Assembly (NCBI GenBank): GCA_017560945.1
Contig: JAFZDY010000011.1
Coordinates: 23,000 to 86,999 of the forward strand
Origin: Bacteroidaceae bacterium
Lineage (GTDB): Bacteria > Bacteroidota > Bacteroidia > Bacteroidales > Bacteroidaceae
Reading direction: 5' to 3'
DNA: 64,000 bases
The notes beneath the pieces were generated by a model that was given only the letters and a program-made list of their open reading frames with translations, made no database searches and was not told the origin of the DNA. This document shows positions 38,508-46,374 of this stretch, in pieces (position 1 is the first letter of the stretch; every line of letters starts with the position of its first letter). The translations under genes were made by a program, and so were the position numbers.

Positions 38508-39030
38508 ATTAAGAATTGCTCAAGATTGGATTGAGAAACTAGCTAATGGTATTAATCCATTAACATTAGAGCCTGTAAAAGAGGATGATATTGTTAATAA
38601 TGTTCATATTTCACGATGTCTATTTTTTGTTAGCGAAATGTTGGGCAAAGCAGAACCATCTGAGTCTGTATCAAGAAGAGGAAGGAGAACTTTTTGGATG
38701 ACTACTAGAGAAGCTGAACAGATAAATGTTTTAGCTCCATGTGGAATTGCTCAATTTACAAAAACAGTTAACGAGCATATTCCTGCAGATATGAAACCTT
38801 TATCTGTATCTGCAGTAATAAAATGGTTGCGTAATAATGGGTATTTGTATGAAGCAAATATAGATGAAAAGCATAAAACAAATCTTCCGACAGAAAAAGG
38901 TATCCAATTAGGTATTACCGTAAGGATTCAACAAAATCCTGAAGGTAAAGAGTATCAAAGAGTCTTTTACGACATCTCTGCTCAAAGAGTTATGCTAACT
39001 AACATAGAATCAATTGCAGTAATTAGGTAA
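38491..39030 (+). CDS. Unrecognised 179-residue protein coupled to the helicase
   Basis: The ATG lies inside the last codons of the helicase gene (17-base overlap), so translation is probably coupled. The N-terminal part (RIAQDWIEKLANGINPLTLEPVKEDD) is a short helical region. The middle (FWMTTREAEQINVLAPCGIAQFTKTVNE … SAVIKWLRNNGYLYE) and the C-terminal PTEKGIQLGITVR segment resemble winged-helix parts of phage antirepressors or restriction accessory proteins. No catalytic motif is seen. It is probably a DNA-binding partner of the helicase; this is inferred from overlap and fold-like patterns only. Confidence 0.62.
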   Translation: MIDISKLRIAQDWIEKLANGINPLTLEPVKEDDIVNNVHISRCLFFVSEMLGKAEPSESVSRRGRRTFWMTTREAEQINVLAPCGIAQFTKTVNEHIPADMKPLSVSAVIKWLRNNGYLYEANIDEKHKTNLPTEKGIQLGITVRIQQNPEGKEYQRVFYDISAQRVMLTNIESIAVIR

Positions 39031-39074
39031 ATTAGAATTTATTATTATATCAGGAATTCGAAATTATTTCTAAA

Positions 39075-39911
39075 ATGTTTTTTTACCAAAAACTCATAGA
39101 TCGTTCGACACTTCGTCTGGGATTTCAGATACCTGTAGAGTACCATTACCTGCTTAAAGGGATGCCTGGGGGAATGCCTATACACGGGGAAACACGGAAT
39201 ATCAAGGTGATAATAGATGGTGTGGAGTATGATGCACAACTGAAGAATCAAGGGTTTGATCGCAATAAATATGATGGTCATGCTGAAGTGGTACAGATTC
39301 GATATAACGAAGGATCTGGCATAGTGAAACGACTGCGTGAAGTATTTTCATCTACATGGAACTATGTTGAGAGCATTAAGAATCTACCTGAGAACATCAA
39401 CCGCAAATTCACCATACGAATTCCAGAGGAATATCAGGAATTTCTTGCTTTAAGCACAACAGATTTACCCAACGTGTTTGTGGCAGATTGTATCACAACG
39501 GCCATAAAAGCTGAGGTAAAGAATGAGATTAGTAAGCAGTCAGAACTAGATTTTGAAACATTGGAATTTCGCGAAGATAAGAATGCATCTATAAAGGAAA
39601 TAACTCGTTTGCAAAAGGTTCGTCAACTTGATCGCTCAATAGGTGATTCGTTGAAACAATTGTATAATTATCGTTGTCAAATGACGGGAGATAAAATAGG
39701 AGAACCTTATGGAGCAATGGTCGTAGAGGCACATCATATTATACCTTTTACAGAATCGATGAATAATGATACTTCGAATATAATTATTCTTTCTCCAAAT
39801 TATCATCGAATAATTCATAAAACAAAAGCCGAATTCAATCGTAAACAATTAGCTTTTATATTTCCTAATGGATTAATTGATAAAGTAAAATTAAACAAAC
39901 ATCTTTTTTAA
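39075..39911 (+). CDS. HNH endonuclease family protein
   Basis: 278 residues. The C-terminal third holds an HNH-type core: YNYRCQMTGDKIG, then VVEAHHIIPF (about residues 224-233), SNIIILSPNYHRIIH (about 240-254). The zinc cysteine pairs of some HNH proteins are not complete. The N-terminal 150 residues contain GFQIPVEYHYLLKG and IRIPEEYQEFL-like repeats of a probable DNA-recognition region. This layout resembles restriction endonucleases in defence islands. It starts 44 bases after the 179-residue gene and may form one cassette with the helicase. Confidence 0.75.
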   Translation: MFFYQKLIDRSTLRLGFQIPVEYHYLLKGMPGGMPIHGETRNIKVIIDGVEYDAQLKNQGFDRNKYDGHAEVVQIRYNEGSGIVKRLREVFSSTWNYVESIKNLPENINRKFTIRIPEEYQEFLALSTTDLPNVFVADCITTAIKAEVKNEISKQSELDFETLEFREDKNASIKEITRLQKVRQLDRSIGDSLKQLYNYRCQMTGDKIGEPYGAMVVEAHHIIPFTESMNNDTSNIIILSPNYHRIIHKTKAEFNRKQLAFIFPNGLIDKVKLNKHLF

Positions 39912-39959
39912 TAGAAAATTTGGTTAGATTTAATATGGAGAAATGAGCAATATATTAAT

Positions 39960-40799
39960 ATGACAAAGAAACAATCTATACAATTATTTGAAGAACGCAA
40001 AGTGCGTACAGTTTGGGACGACGAGCATGAAAAATGGTATTTCTCCATTGTTGATGTAGTGGCTGTGCTGACTGAAAGTACTAATCCTCAGGCATATTGG
40101 CGTAAACTCAAACAACGCCTCACTGAGGAAGGGAATCAAACCGTGACAAACTGTCACGCTTTCAAAATGAAAGCAGCTGACGGCAAAATGCGTTTAACAG
40201 ATGTGGCCGACCAAGAACAGTTATTTCGTCTCATCCAATCTATACCTTCTCCAAAAGCAGAACCATTCAAACAATGGATGGCGCAAGTAGCTTCACTACG
40301 TTTAGACCAGATGCAGGACCCGGAACTTTCCATAAATCAGGCCATAATGGACTATAAACGCTTGGGGTATTCTGATGCATGGATTAACCAACGTATCAAA
40401 TCCATTGAAGTACGCAAGGAATTGACAGATGAATGGCAAAGAACCGGTGTACAAGTGGGTGTGCAATATGCATCTCTTACAGACATCATCACCAAAGAAT
40501 GGAGTGGCTTGACAACCAAGCAGTATAAGCATCTCAAAGGATTGAAGAAAGAAAACCTCAGAGATAATATGACCAATTTGGAAATAGCTCTGAACACATT
40601 GGCTGAAGCATCGGCTGCAGAACTCTCCAAACAACGTAATCCAAAAGGTTTTATGGGACAAACCAAGGTTGCAAAGGATGGGGGTAGTGTTGCAAAAGTG
40701 GCGCGTCAGCAATTAGAGGAGCAACTTGGAAGAACGATTATTTCAAAGGAGAAAGCAAGCGATTATTTGTTGCCTTCAGATGATGAAGATGTAAGATGA
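39960..40799 (+). CDS. BRO family antirepressor-like protein
   Basis: 279 residues. The N-terminus (IQLFEERKVRTVWDDEHEKWYFSIVDVVAVLTES … YWRKLKQRL) is the Bro-N domain of phage antirepressors, and the continuation RLTDVADQEQLFRLIQSIPSPKAEPFKQWMAQVA is the conserved end of that domain. The C-terminal half (KELTDEWQRTGVQVGVQYASLTDIITKEWSGLTTKQYKHLKGLKKENLRDNMT) is the form often seen in Bacteroidetes chromosomes beside defence genes. It likely binds DNA and regulates transcription; its partner is unknown. It stands alone between the HNH gene and a RhuM remnant. Confidence 0.78.
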   Translation: MTKKQSIQLFEERKVRTVWDDEHEKWYFSIVDVVAVLTESTNPQAYWRKLKQRLTEEGNQTVTNCHAFKMKAADGKMRLTDVADQEQLFRLIQSIPSPKAEPFKQWMAQVASLRLDQMQDPELSINQAIMDYKRLGYSDAWINQRIKSIEVRKELTDEWQRTGVQVGVQYASLTDIITKEWSGLTTKQYKHLKGLKKENLRDNMTNLEIALNTLAEASAAELSKQRNPKGFMGQTKVAKDGGSVAKVARQQLEEQLGRTIISKEKASDYLLPSDDEDVR

Positions 40800-40822
40800 T
40801 AGTACCTGCAGGAACATTTTGA

Positions 40823-41000
40823 AAATATAATACTTCATGGCAAATTGTCGGTATGTTGTTTGATTGTTCAACTGATAATATTCGCTTCACATGAAGAATG
40901 TCTTTGCTTTGGGGGAATTTGAGAAAGATTCAGTTACCGAGGAAATCTCGGCAACTACTTCCGATGGTAAAATCGTTAAGACAGACGTAGTGATTGGCAA
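40823..41000 (+). pseudogene. Remnant of a RhuM family gene
   Basis: Two reading frames together give a RhuM-like segment: ENIIL (about 40823), QIVGMLFDCSTDNI (40843-40884), then after a one-base frame change HMKNVFALGEFEKDSV and TEEISATTSDGKIVKT (about 40890-40984). The RhuM family (PF13310) has the same order (IVIYQ … ELF … HIKNVF … GEL … SV … T.SDGK). The remaining two thirds of RhuM are missing. The 70-residue open frame from 40891 to 41103 is therefore probably not a real gene. Confidence 0.55.
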
Positions 41001-41173
41001 AAACGATTTCAAAGTGACTTCGATAGATACATGGATGCTCTTCCTTTTGAAGAAGATCCTAAAGAATAAAATTCAAGACCATTTGTCCGATACTATCCAA
41101 TAAATTTAGAAACCTTCGGGCAAATGGTCTAACAAAGTGGATGGGCCTATTTTGCATACCACATTTATTTCCT

Positions 41174-41240
41174 CCATTGCAATTCCATCAGCTGCATTCG
41201 TTCATGCAGCGCATATTGTTCCGAATAATAAATCTTGATA
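41174..41240 (-). mobile_element. Fragment of a mobilizable-element mob gene
   Basis: Bases 41174-41240 match 60684-60750 almost base for base (both begin CCATTGCAATTCCATCAGCT, then GCATTCGTTCATG), with a few mismatches and one missing base. The 60.7 kb copy lies in the coding region of the coiled-coil mob protein (minus strand residues around NMALHERMQLMELQWKK). Here it is isolated and not translatable as a gene. It marks an earlier insertion or recombination of a related element. Confidence 0.68.
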
Positions 41241-41410
41241 CGCTAATTGTCGGGTCATATCAGGTCATATCAGGTCATTTATCGGGTCAACCCTGGATAA
41301 AAATAAGGCTGAAAGCAGTCAACCGAGATTGTTGACATATAATTCCTTGTTTTTGTAGGAACTCATTGATAATCAGTTAAAATTAGTACTTCTAAAAATT
41401 TCTGTAAAAA

Positions 41411-41565
41411 GATACTGCAGTACCAACTATATGGTACTGCAGTACTTCCTATGTAGTACTACAGTACTTCTTATGTAGTACTGCAGTATCAATTAAGTAG
41501 TATTACAATACTTATTAGGTATGACTTTGGTGCTTCTTCGGTGTGACCAAAGTGTTTCTTGATAA
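41411..41565. repeat. Array of seven 22-bp palindromic tandem repeats
   Basis: Units start at 41411 (23 bp), 41434, 41456, 41478, 41500, and two more degenerate ones at 41522 and 41544. The first four contain GTACTGCAGTAC or close variants, a 12-bp palindrome, followed by CTTCTTATGTA-like spacers; the last two pair with each other (ACTTTGGT with ACCAAAGT). There are no unique spacers, so it is not a CRISPR array. It lies 32 bases downstream of the DUF6078 stop codon (on the minus strand) in an otherwise empty gap. The 22-bp period, about two DNA turns, suits cooperative protein binding. Confidence 0.82.
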
Positions 41566-41597
41566 ATACTGAAATATGCCTTACGTGTGGCTGATTG

Positions 41598-42026
41598 TTA
41601 TTTCCAATTGATGCCTTCGATGTATTCGTCGAACTCCATCTGAGTGGTTATCCCACTCCTTTTGAGGGTTGCCTTGATGAGCTCTTGCTCATCGGGTGGG
41701 AGGAGGATGTCGCCACGTCGACGTAGGTAATAAGCATTGCGTCCGAAGTGAAGGATGAGCCGTGACATGAACTTGTCATACTGGCCAGGGAACATCTGTT
41801 TTTGAAAGTTGGTGAATCCCTTGGCAAATATTACGGGCTTGTAATCGGCATAGTGCGGACAGTTGGTCTGCTGGGTGCATTGTGCGGGATTGATCAGTTT
41901 CAGATAGGTACTCAGTTTTGCATGCTGACGGAATGCCAATTGGTGAAGACAGGTTTCGGCCTTTGGACAATCGGTGTGCATACAGAGGGGGTAATTTTTG
42001 GGAATGTCTTTGTAGTTTGTTGCCAT
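41598..42026 (-). CDS. DUF6078 family protein
   Basis: 142 residues, no signal peptide. The N-terminal half is cysteine-rich (YPLCMHTDCPKAETCLHQLAF … QCTQQTNCPHYAD; Cys at about residues 15, 20, 26, then 50, 55), suggesting a small metal-binding site. The C-terminal part (FAKGFTNFQKQMFPGQYDKFMSRLILHFGRNAYYLRRRGDILLPPDEQELI) is the conserved DUF6078 core. The family is found in Bacteroidetes, and its function is unknown. It is transcribed away from the divergent TonB receptor gene and ends next to the 22-bp repeat array. Confidence 0.8.
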   Translation of the reverse strand: MATNYKDIPKNYPLCMHTDCPKAETCLHQLAFRQHAKLSTYLKLINPAQCTQQTNCPHYADYKPVIFAKGFTNFQKQMFPGQYDKFMSRLILHFGRNAYYLRRRGDILLPPDEQELIKATLKRSGITTQMEFDEYIEGINWK

Positions 42027-42248
42027 AGTTTTTGTTCGGTATTATAGTTTATAGTTGATTCTTGAGTCGGGTTGTTTCCTTTGCACGATGGTTTTGTTTG
42101 ACGCTTCAAAAGTACAAAGAAAATCTGAAATCTCCTTGCTTTTGGGTGAAAAAAATGATGGAGAGGGTGTATCCTTATTTGAATTTGAAAATAAGGTGAA
42201 TGTACAAAAAATAGGTGCTTCCTTAACTTTTTATACAAAAAAACATTG

Positions 42249-42256
42249 TATCTTTG
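42249..42256 (+). promoter_or_regulatory. Candidate -7 box for the TonB receptor gene
   Basis: TATCTTTG matches TAnnTTTG and lies 27 bases before the ATG at 42284. No exact -33 TTTG. Confidence 0.45.
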
Positions 42257-42283
42257 CACATCAAAAAAATACTTTAACAAACA

Positions 42284-44695
42284 ATGAATAATTACAAATC
42301 TTTATTTTGCAGACTGATCATGCTTTTCGTGGTTATGGTCGGTATTTTTATGCCACAAAGTGTAGTGGCACAAACAGTAAAGGGTAGGGTAACTGACGCT
42401 ATCACAGGTGAAACACTCATTGGAGCCGCTGTGAAGGTGGTGGAACTTCCTGGAACAGGTGGAGTGACCAACATAGATGGTGAGTTTAATATCACGATTT
42501 CTCAATCGGGACGTTACACCATAGAGACTTCTTATGTCGGCTATGAACCGAGTGTGCTGAAGGAGGTACTGGTGGCGGGTGTAAAGGATGTAATGCTTGA
42601 CATCACCCTGCGTGAGAACAGTTCGGAACTGACCGAAGTGGTGATCAAACCTCGTATAAATAAGTTGACAACAATCAATCCCACAGCGTTGGTGGGCGGT
42701 TTGATGCTCTCGATGGAAGAGGCCAGCCGATATGCCGGTGGTTATAATGACCCGGCCCGATTGGTGACAGCCTTTGCAGGTGTGGCAGGACAAGGTGACG
42801 GTAACGGTATTTCCGTACATGGTAACGCCCCACAGTTCATGCAATACCGCTTGGAAGGTGTGGAAATCTTTTCTCCAAACCATTTTGCAGACCTCTATAG
42901 CGCAGGTTTCGGTATGGTGGGCGCGCTCAACTCAAATGTCATCACCAACTCTGACTTCTTCGTTTCTACGTTCAATTCCAGCTACAACAACTCCCTCAGT
43001 GGTGTGTTCGACGTGAGAATGAGAGCAGGTAACAACTCGAAATATGAGAATGGTGTGCAGGTAGGTACGGTGGGTATCGAGTGGACCAGTGAAGGTCCTA
43101 TTTCGAAGAAGCACAACTCCAGCTTCATCTTCAACTATCGCTATGGATTCTCTACAATCGCTCGCAAACTGAAACTTATTGATACGTATGGTTCGCAGTA
43201 TGACTTCCAGGATCTCTCGCTTAAGTTGAATTTCCCAACTAAAAAGGCAGGAACCTTTTCTGTCTTTGCTTTAGGCTTTATCGACAAGTCCTGGGATGTG
43301 GAGCTGGGTATCGAAGACATCCACTCTATATATGACGCTTCTGACCAAGAAGGTAGCCTCATCAATGCTGTTGCGGGTGCCTCGCATAAGATTCACTTCG
43401 AGAACAAATGGACGTGGCGCACTACTGCGGCCTACAACATGCAGCACAATAAAGTGAACATGGAATACTGGGGCCTCACCTTCGATGATAATTACAAACC
43501 TACAGGTTTCGAAGGTAAGAACCATCCCTTCAGTTACCTGAAGCAGTATGAAGACCGTGTGGTGTTCAATACAGAATTGTCTAAACAGGTTACTCCTCGC
43601 TGGCTTCTTCAGTTGGGTGGTGAGTATTCACACCGCTTCTTTGACCTGAACTTCCGCACTGCAGAGAATGTCTATGAACCTGTGCCGACTACTCCATATT
43701 ATGCAACGAAGGACAATACGGGATTGGCAAGCATATTCTGGTCAAACTTCTGGAAGCCTGCTGAGGATTTGAGCATCAACTTAGGTGTGTCAGGTAGCTA
43801 TTTCCTCCTTTCTGAAGACTTTAGTGTCGAGCCTCGTGCCAGCTTGAAATGGGAGCCAGGTGAGCGTCATTCTATTTCTTTCGGTTATGGATTGCACTCT
43901 ATGATTGAGAAATTGGATGCTTATTTCTTCCGCAATGCTGATGGCACTTTGGCAAACAAAGACCTTGGTTTCTCTAAGGCTCATCACCTCCTTGCTACAT
44001 ATGTGTATAAGTTCACTGACAACTTGAACTTGCGTTTCAATACCTATTACCAGTATGGCTTCGACACCCCTGTGGGCATCAATGGAAGTACATTCTGTAC
44101 GGTGAACCGTTTGTTCAATTACATTGAAGAACCATTGGTCAACGAGGGTAATACACGCAACTACGGTGGCGATATCACCCTGGAGCAATACATGAGCCAG
44201 GGCTTCTATGGACAAGTGAATGGTTCTCTCTTCAAGTCTGAATATCGTGGACTCGACAAGAAGTGGCGTAACCAATTGTATGACCGTGGCTACATGGTGA
44301 AGGTGCTGGGTGGTAAAGAGTGGATGCTCGGTAAGAGAAAACAGAACGTGCTCAACGTGAGTGTCAAGTATACGCTGCAAGGTGGTCTCCGCCACACTCC
44401 TATCGATGTAGATGCGATGAAGGCCAATGTGGCTGCTGGCATCTTCAACGACCAGCCTATCTATAAGGAGGATGAGGCGATGTCCCTCCAGTTCGACCCC
44501 AGCAGCATTCTCGACCTTACTGTCAGCTACAAGATTAACTGCAATAAGGTGAGTCACACCATCGCCTTTGAAGGTGTGAACATCCTGCAGAACGAGACTC
44601 CCTACGCTGAACGTTTCGACCTGAGCACAGGTGAGTTGCGTTACGATAAGTCAGGTATCTCACTGCCCAATTTTTATTATCGCATAGATTTCTAA
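42284..44695 (+). CDS. TonB-dependent outer-membrane receptor with CarboxypepD-like N-terminal domain
   Basis: 803 residues: signal peptide (about 1-29, …MPQSVVAQ), carboxypeptidase-regulatory-like domain (TVKGRVTDAITGETLIGAAVKVV, 30-115), plug domain (GGYNDPARLVTAFAGVAGQGDGNGISVHGNAPQFMQYRLEGVEI, about 152-195), and a barrel ending …LPNFYYRIDF. It is shorter than SusC proteins, and no SusD gene is adjacent, so it is a general TonB receptor (metal, cofactor or peptide). Its codon use looks like the core genome rather than the AT-rich genes around it. A strong terminator follows. Confidence 0.9.
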   Translation: MNNYKSLFCRLIMLFVVMVGIFMPQSVVAQTVKGRVTDAITGETLIGAAVKVVELPGTGGVTNIDGEFNITISQSGRYTIETSYVGYEPSVLKEVLVAGVKDVMLDITLRENSSELTEVVIKPRINKLTTINPTALVGGLMLSMEEASRYAGGYNDPARLVTAFAGVAGQGDGNGISVHGNAPQFMQYRLEGVEIFSPNHFADLYSAGFGMVGALNSNVITNSDFFVSTFNSSYNNSLSGVFDVRMRAGNNSKYENGVQVGTVGIEWTSEGPISKKHNSSFIFNYRYGFSTIARKLKLIDTYGSQYDFQDLSLKLNFPTKKAGTFSVFALGFIDKSWDVELGIEDIHSIYDASDQEGSLINAVAGASHKIHFENKWTWRTTAAYNMQHNKVNMEYWGLTFDDNYKPTGFEGKNHPFSYLKQYEDRVVFNTELSKQVTPRWLLQLGGEYSHRFFDLNFRTAENVYEPVPTTPYYATKDNTGLASIFWSNFWKPAEDLSINLGVSGSYFLLSEDFSVEPRASLKWEPGERHSISFGYGLHSMIEKLDAYFFRNADGTLANKDLGFSKAHHLLATYVYKFTDNLNLRFNTYYQYGFDTPVGINGSTFCTVNRLFNYIEEPLVNEGNTRNYGGDITLEQYMSQGFYGQVNGSLFKSEYRGLDKKWRNQLYDRGYMVKVLGGKEWMLGKRKQNVLNVSVKYTLQGGLRHTPIDVDAMKANVAAGIFNDQPIYKEDEAMSLQFDPSSILDLTVSYKINCNKVSHTIAFEGVNILQNETPYAERFDLSTGELRYDKSGISLPNFYYRIDF

Positions 44696-44718
44696 TACAT
44701 TCTTAGCATCATACAAAA

Positions 44719-44757
44719 AGAGCCAGCCACTTTTACGAGTGGCTGGCTCTTTTTTTT
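44719..44757 (+). terminator. Strong terminator after the TonB receptor
   Basis: Perfect 12-bp stem AGAGCCAGCCAC (44719-44730) and GTGGCTGGCTCT (44739-44750) with an 8-base loop, then seven T. It lies 23 bases after the stop codon. Confidence 0.93.
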
Positions 44758-44761
44758 GATA

Positions 44762-45020
44762 CCCTTATCAATATCTAAAGCATCTTGGATTTAAGGTGGC
44801 TAATGAGGTTTTTGCTGATAATTCTAAATACTTCCGCAATGCCCTTGTCAGAGCCAATTACTCAAATATCCAATATGGCATTAAGGAAACAACAGAATAT
44901 TTAGAACGTTTCTTCCGAAACCTGTTAATGGGAGAAAAGGATGAGTTGAAAAGCCGATATATGATTATTGGTACTCCGTGGAATGAGGGTAAAAGTACCC
45001 AAGAATATTCTGTTAGTACC
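44762..45020 (+). pseudogene. C-terminal fragment of a second fic gene
   Basis: Closely matches fic from about 34771 to 35030: QYLKHLGFK-like, then VANEVFADNSKYFRNALVRANYSNIQYGIKETTEYLERF, LLMGEKDELKSRYMIIGT, then one and a half STQE repeats. It begins 5 bases after the TonB terminator, lacks the Fic motif and N-terminus, and loses homology in the second repeat unit. Only synonymous or mild differences separate it from the intact gene, so the duplication is fairly recent. The longer open frame to 45242 is not supported beyond 45020. Confidence 0.82.
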
Positions 45021-45053
45021 AAAAAAAGCGTGCAACCACTGTGGCTGCACGCT
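45020..45053 (-). terminator. Minus-strand terminator-like hairpin
   Basis: AGCGTGCAACCA (45027-45038) pairs with TGGCTGCACGCT (45042-45053) with one G-U type mismatch. On the minus strand the stem is followed by TTTTTTT (45021-45027). No minus-strand gene ends here now, so it may be a relic of a lost gene. Confidence 0.5.
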
Positions 45054-45059
45054 ATTGCT

Positions 45060-45990
45060 ATATCAATCAGGACTTGGGATTATTTTACTTCCTCGAAATC
45101 GACTATCATTCACTATCAATGCGTTAGCACCGGATGTTGCGTCCATGTTGCAAGAATCAAAATAAGCAGTGATAATCAACATGTTACAAAACCAATGCAA
45201 AGGTATGATATTCTACCCGAACAACCAAAAGAAAAGACATAAAAAGCACAAATCTGCCACATTTTTTGATTTGGGTTGGGTGTAGAATACATAAAAACTA
45301 CACCTATATGACATTTATATTATTTAAGGCAAACTTCAAGGATATTGTTATGTTCAGTATGAAGGTATGTTCAATACCATTGAACTAGTAGTGTTTATTG
45401 AACAAAATTAAATTCAGCAAACGAAGAATATTGACTATTATTGAGCTATAAGTCCCACAAATATCGAGTTATAGCTCAACAATTCAACTATTCTTAAAAG
45501 TCAAGACTTTGATTTACAAACTTTTGAAATGTAGACATACAGGTCTATTATATTAAGGTCAAGCAATCAATTAACGAATTAAATGCAATAAAATTTCAGT
45601 ACGTTTAATTGGTCATATAAACAAAGTGGGTAATGCTTAAATCGATATTCAACCATGTTTTAAGTCCGATTTTTACCACAGATTTACAAAAATAGGGTCT
45701 AAAACGTAAATTGATACTTTTTATCCCGCCAAAGGTGCGGCAACTATTAAAACTAATTCGTCAGTCAGAACTGACGAATTTCCAAGAATTAACAACTGTC
45801 TCTCTTTAATGGCTGGCACTATACAATCTATTTTGATAATATGGCAGTTGTAATTGCCGAAATTTATTGGAAAAAAATTAGCCAATTGGCGTTATAGCAT
45901 TGAAGAATCTCTTTACAAATTTCTTAGTTTTGGTTGTTGAGTCTTATAACCTTTATATATATAGTCTCTTTAAAATGCCAAATAATTGAT
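45060..45990. other. 930-base AT-rich gap with inverted repeats, no gene seen
   Basis: No open frame here has recognisable content. It contains several inverted repeats: GTTCAAT-ACC-ATTGAAC near 45374, an 11-bp pair TTGAGCTATAA (45441-45451) / TTATAGCTCAA (45469-45479), and an exact 11-bp pair AATTCGTCAGT (45755-45765) / ACTGACGAATT (45770-45780). The region separates the C-terminal and N-terminal fic fragments. The last bases (from about 45989) are shared with the sequence upstream of the intact fic gene. Confidence 0.55.
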
Positions 45991-46090
45991 AAAATCGCAA
46001 ATATATAGCTGATCGGACTTCTTTTTTGAGAGTTTCTTCGTATTTCTAAGGTAATTTTGATATTTTTGCCAATCATTGGCCTTATATAAT

Positions 46091-46349
46091 ATGGAAGACT
46101 ATAGTGAATATCTCATACAGGGTGAACCCAATAAGCGAGAAAGAGTTCGTAACTGGATGGCCGCAATTGAACTTCAAGATGTAGATGGACTAATTATGTT
46201 CAATTATATGTTGGAGATTGTGTGTCGTAATATTAAAGTGGAATTACCGTTGATGAAGTAGAAAGACTTATTAAAGAACTTATACTACCCAAGAAACGGT
46301 GTTAGATACCCAAGAAGTTCTCGAAAGTACAAAAAAACTGAATAAATAA
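46091..46349 (+). pseudogene. N-terminal fragment of a second fic gene
   Basis: MEDYSEYLIQGEPNKRERVRNWMAAIELQDVDGL matches the start of the intact Fic protein. The frame is lost near 46236 by a one-base deletion relative to the intact copy (continuing as ITVDEVERLIKEL in another frame), then jumps directly to STQE-like repeats (TQETVLDTQEVLESTKKLNK) and a stop at 46349. The Fic core and winged helix are deleted. About 100 bases upstream (45989 on) are also shared with the region before the intact gene. It ends 26 bases before the ATPase gene. Confidence 0.82.
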
Positions 46350-46374
46350 TTGGATAAAACTAATAAAAAAATAT

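Noticed and set aside
40891-41103. A 70-codon open frame as a separate gene
   Set aside because: Its first half continues an upstream RhuM-like segment in another frame, and its second half matches nothing.
41411-41565. Considered as a CRISPR array
   Set aside because: The units are contiguous with no unique spacers, the unit is only 22 bp, and no cas gene is in the window.
43790-44557. A 255-codon open frame antisense to the TonB receptor gene
   Set aside because: No start context, no domain, and full overlap with a well supported gene; a shadow frame.
44796-45242. A 148-codon open frame that looked like a short gene
   Set aside because: Only its first 75 or so codons match Fic and the rest is unrelated run-on; it is a pseudogene fragment.
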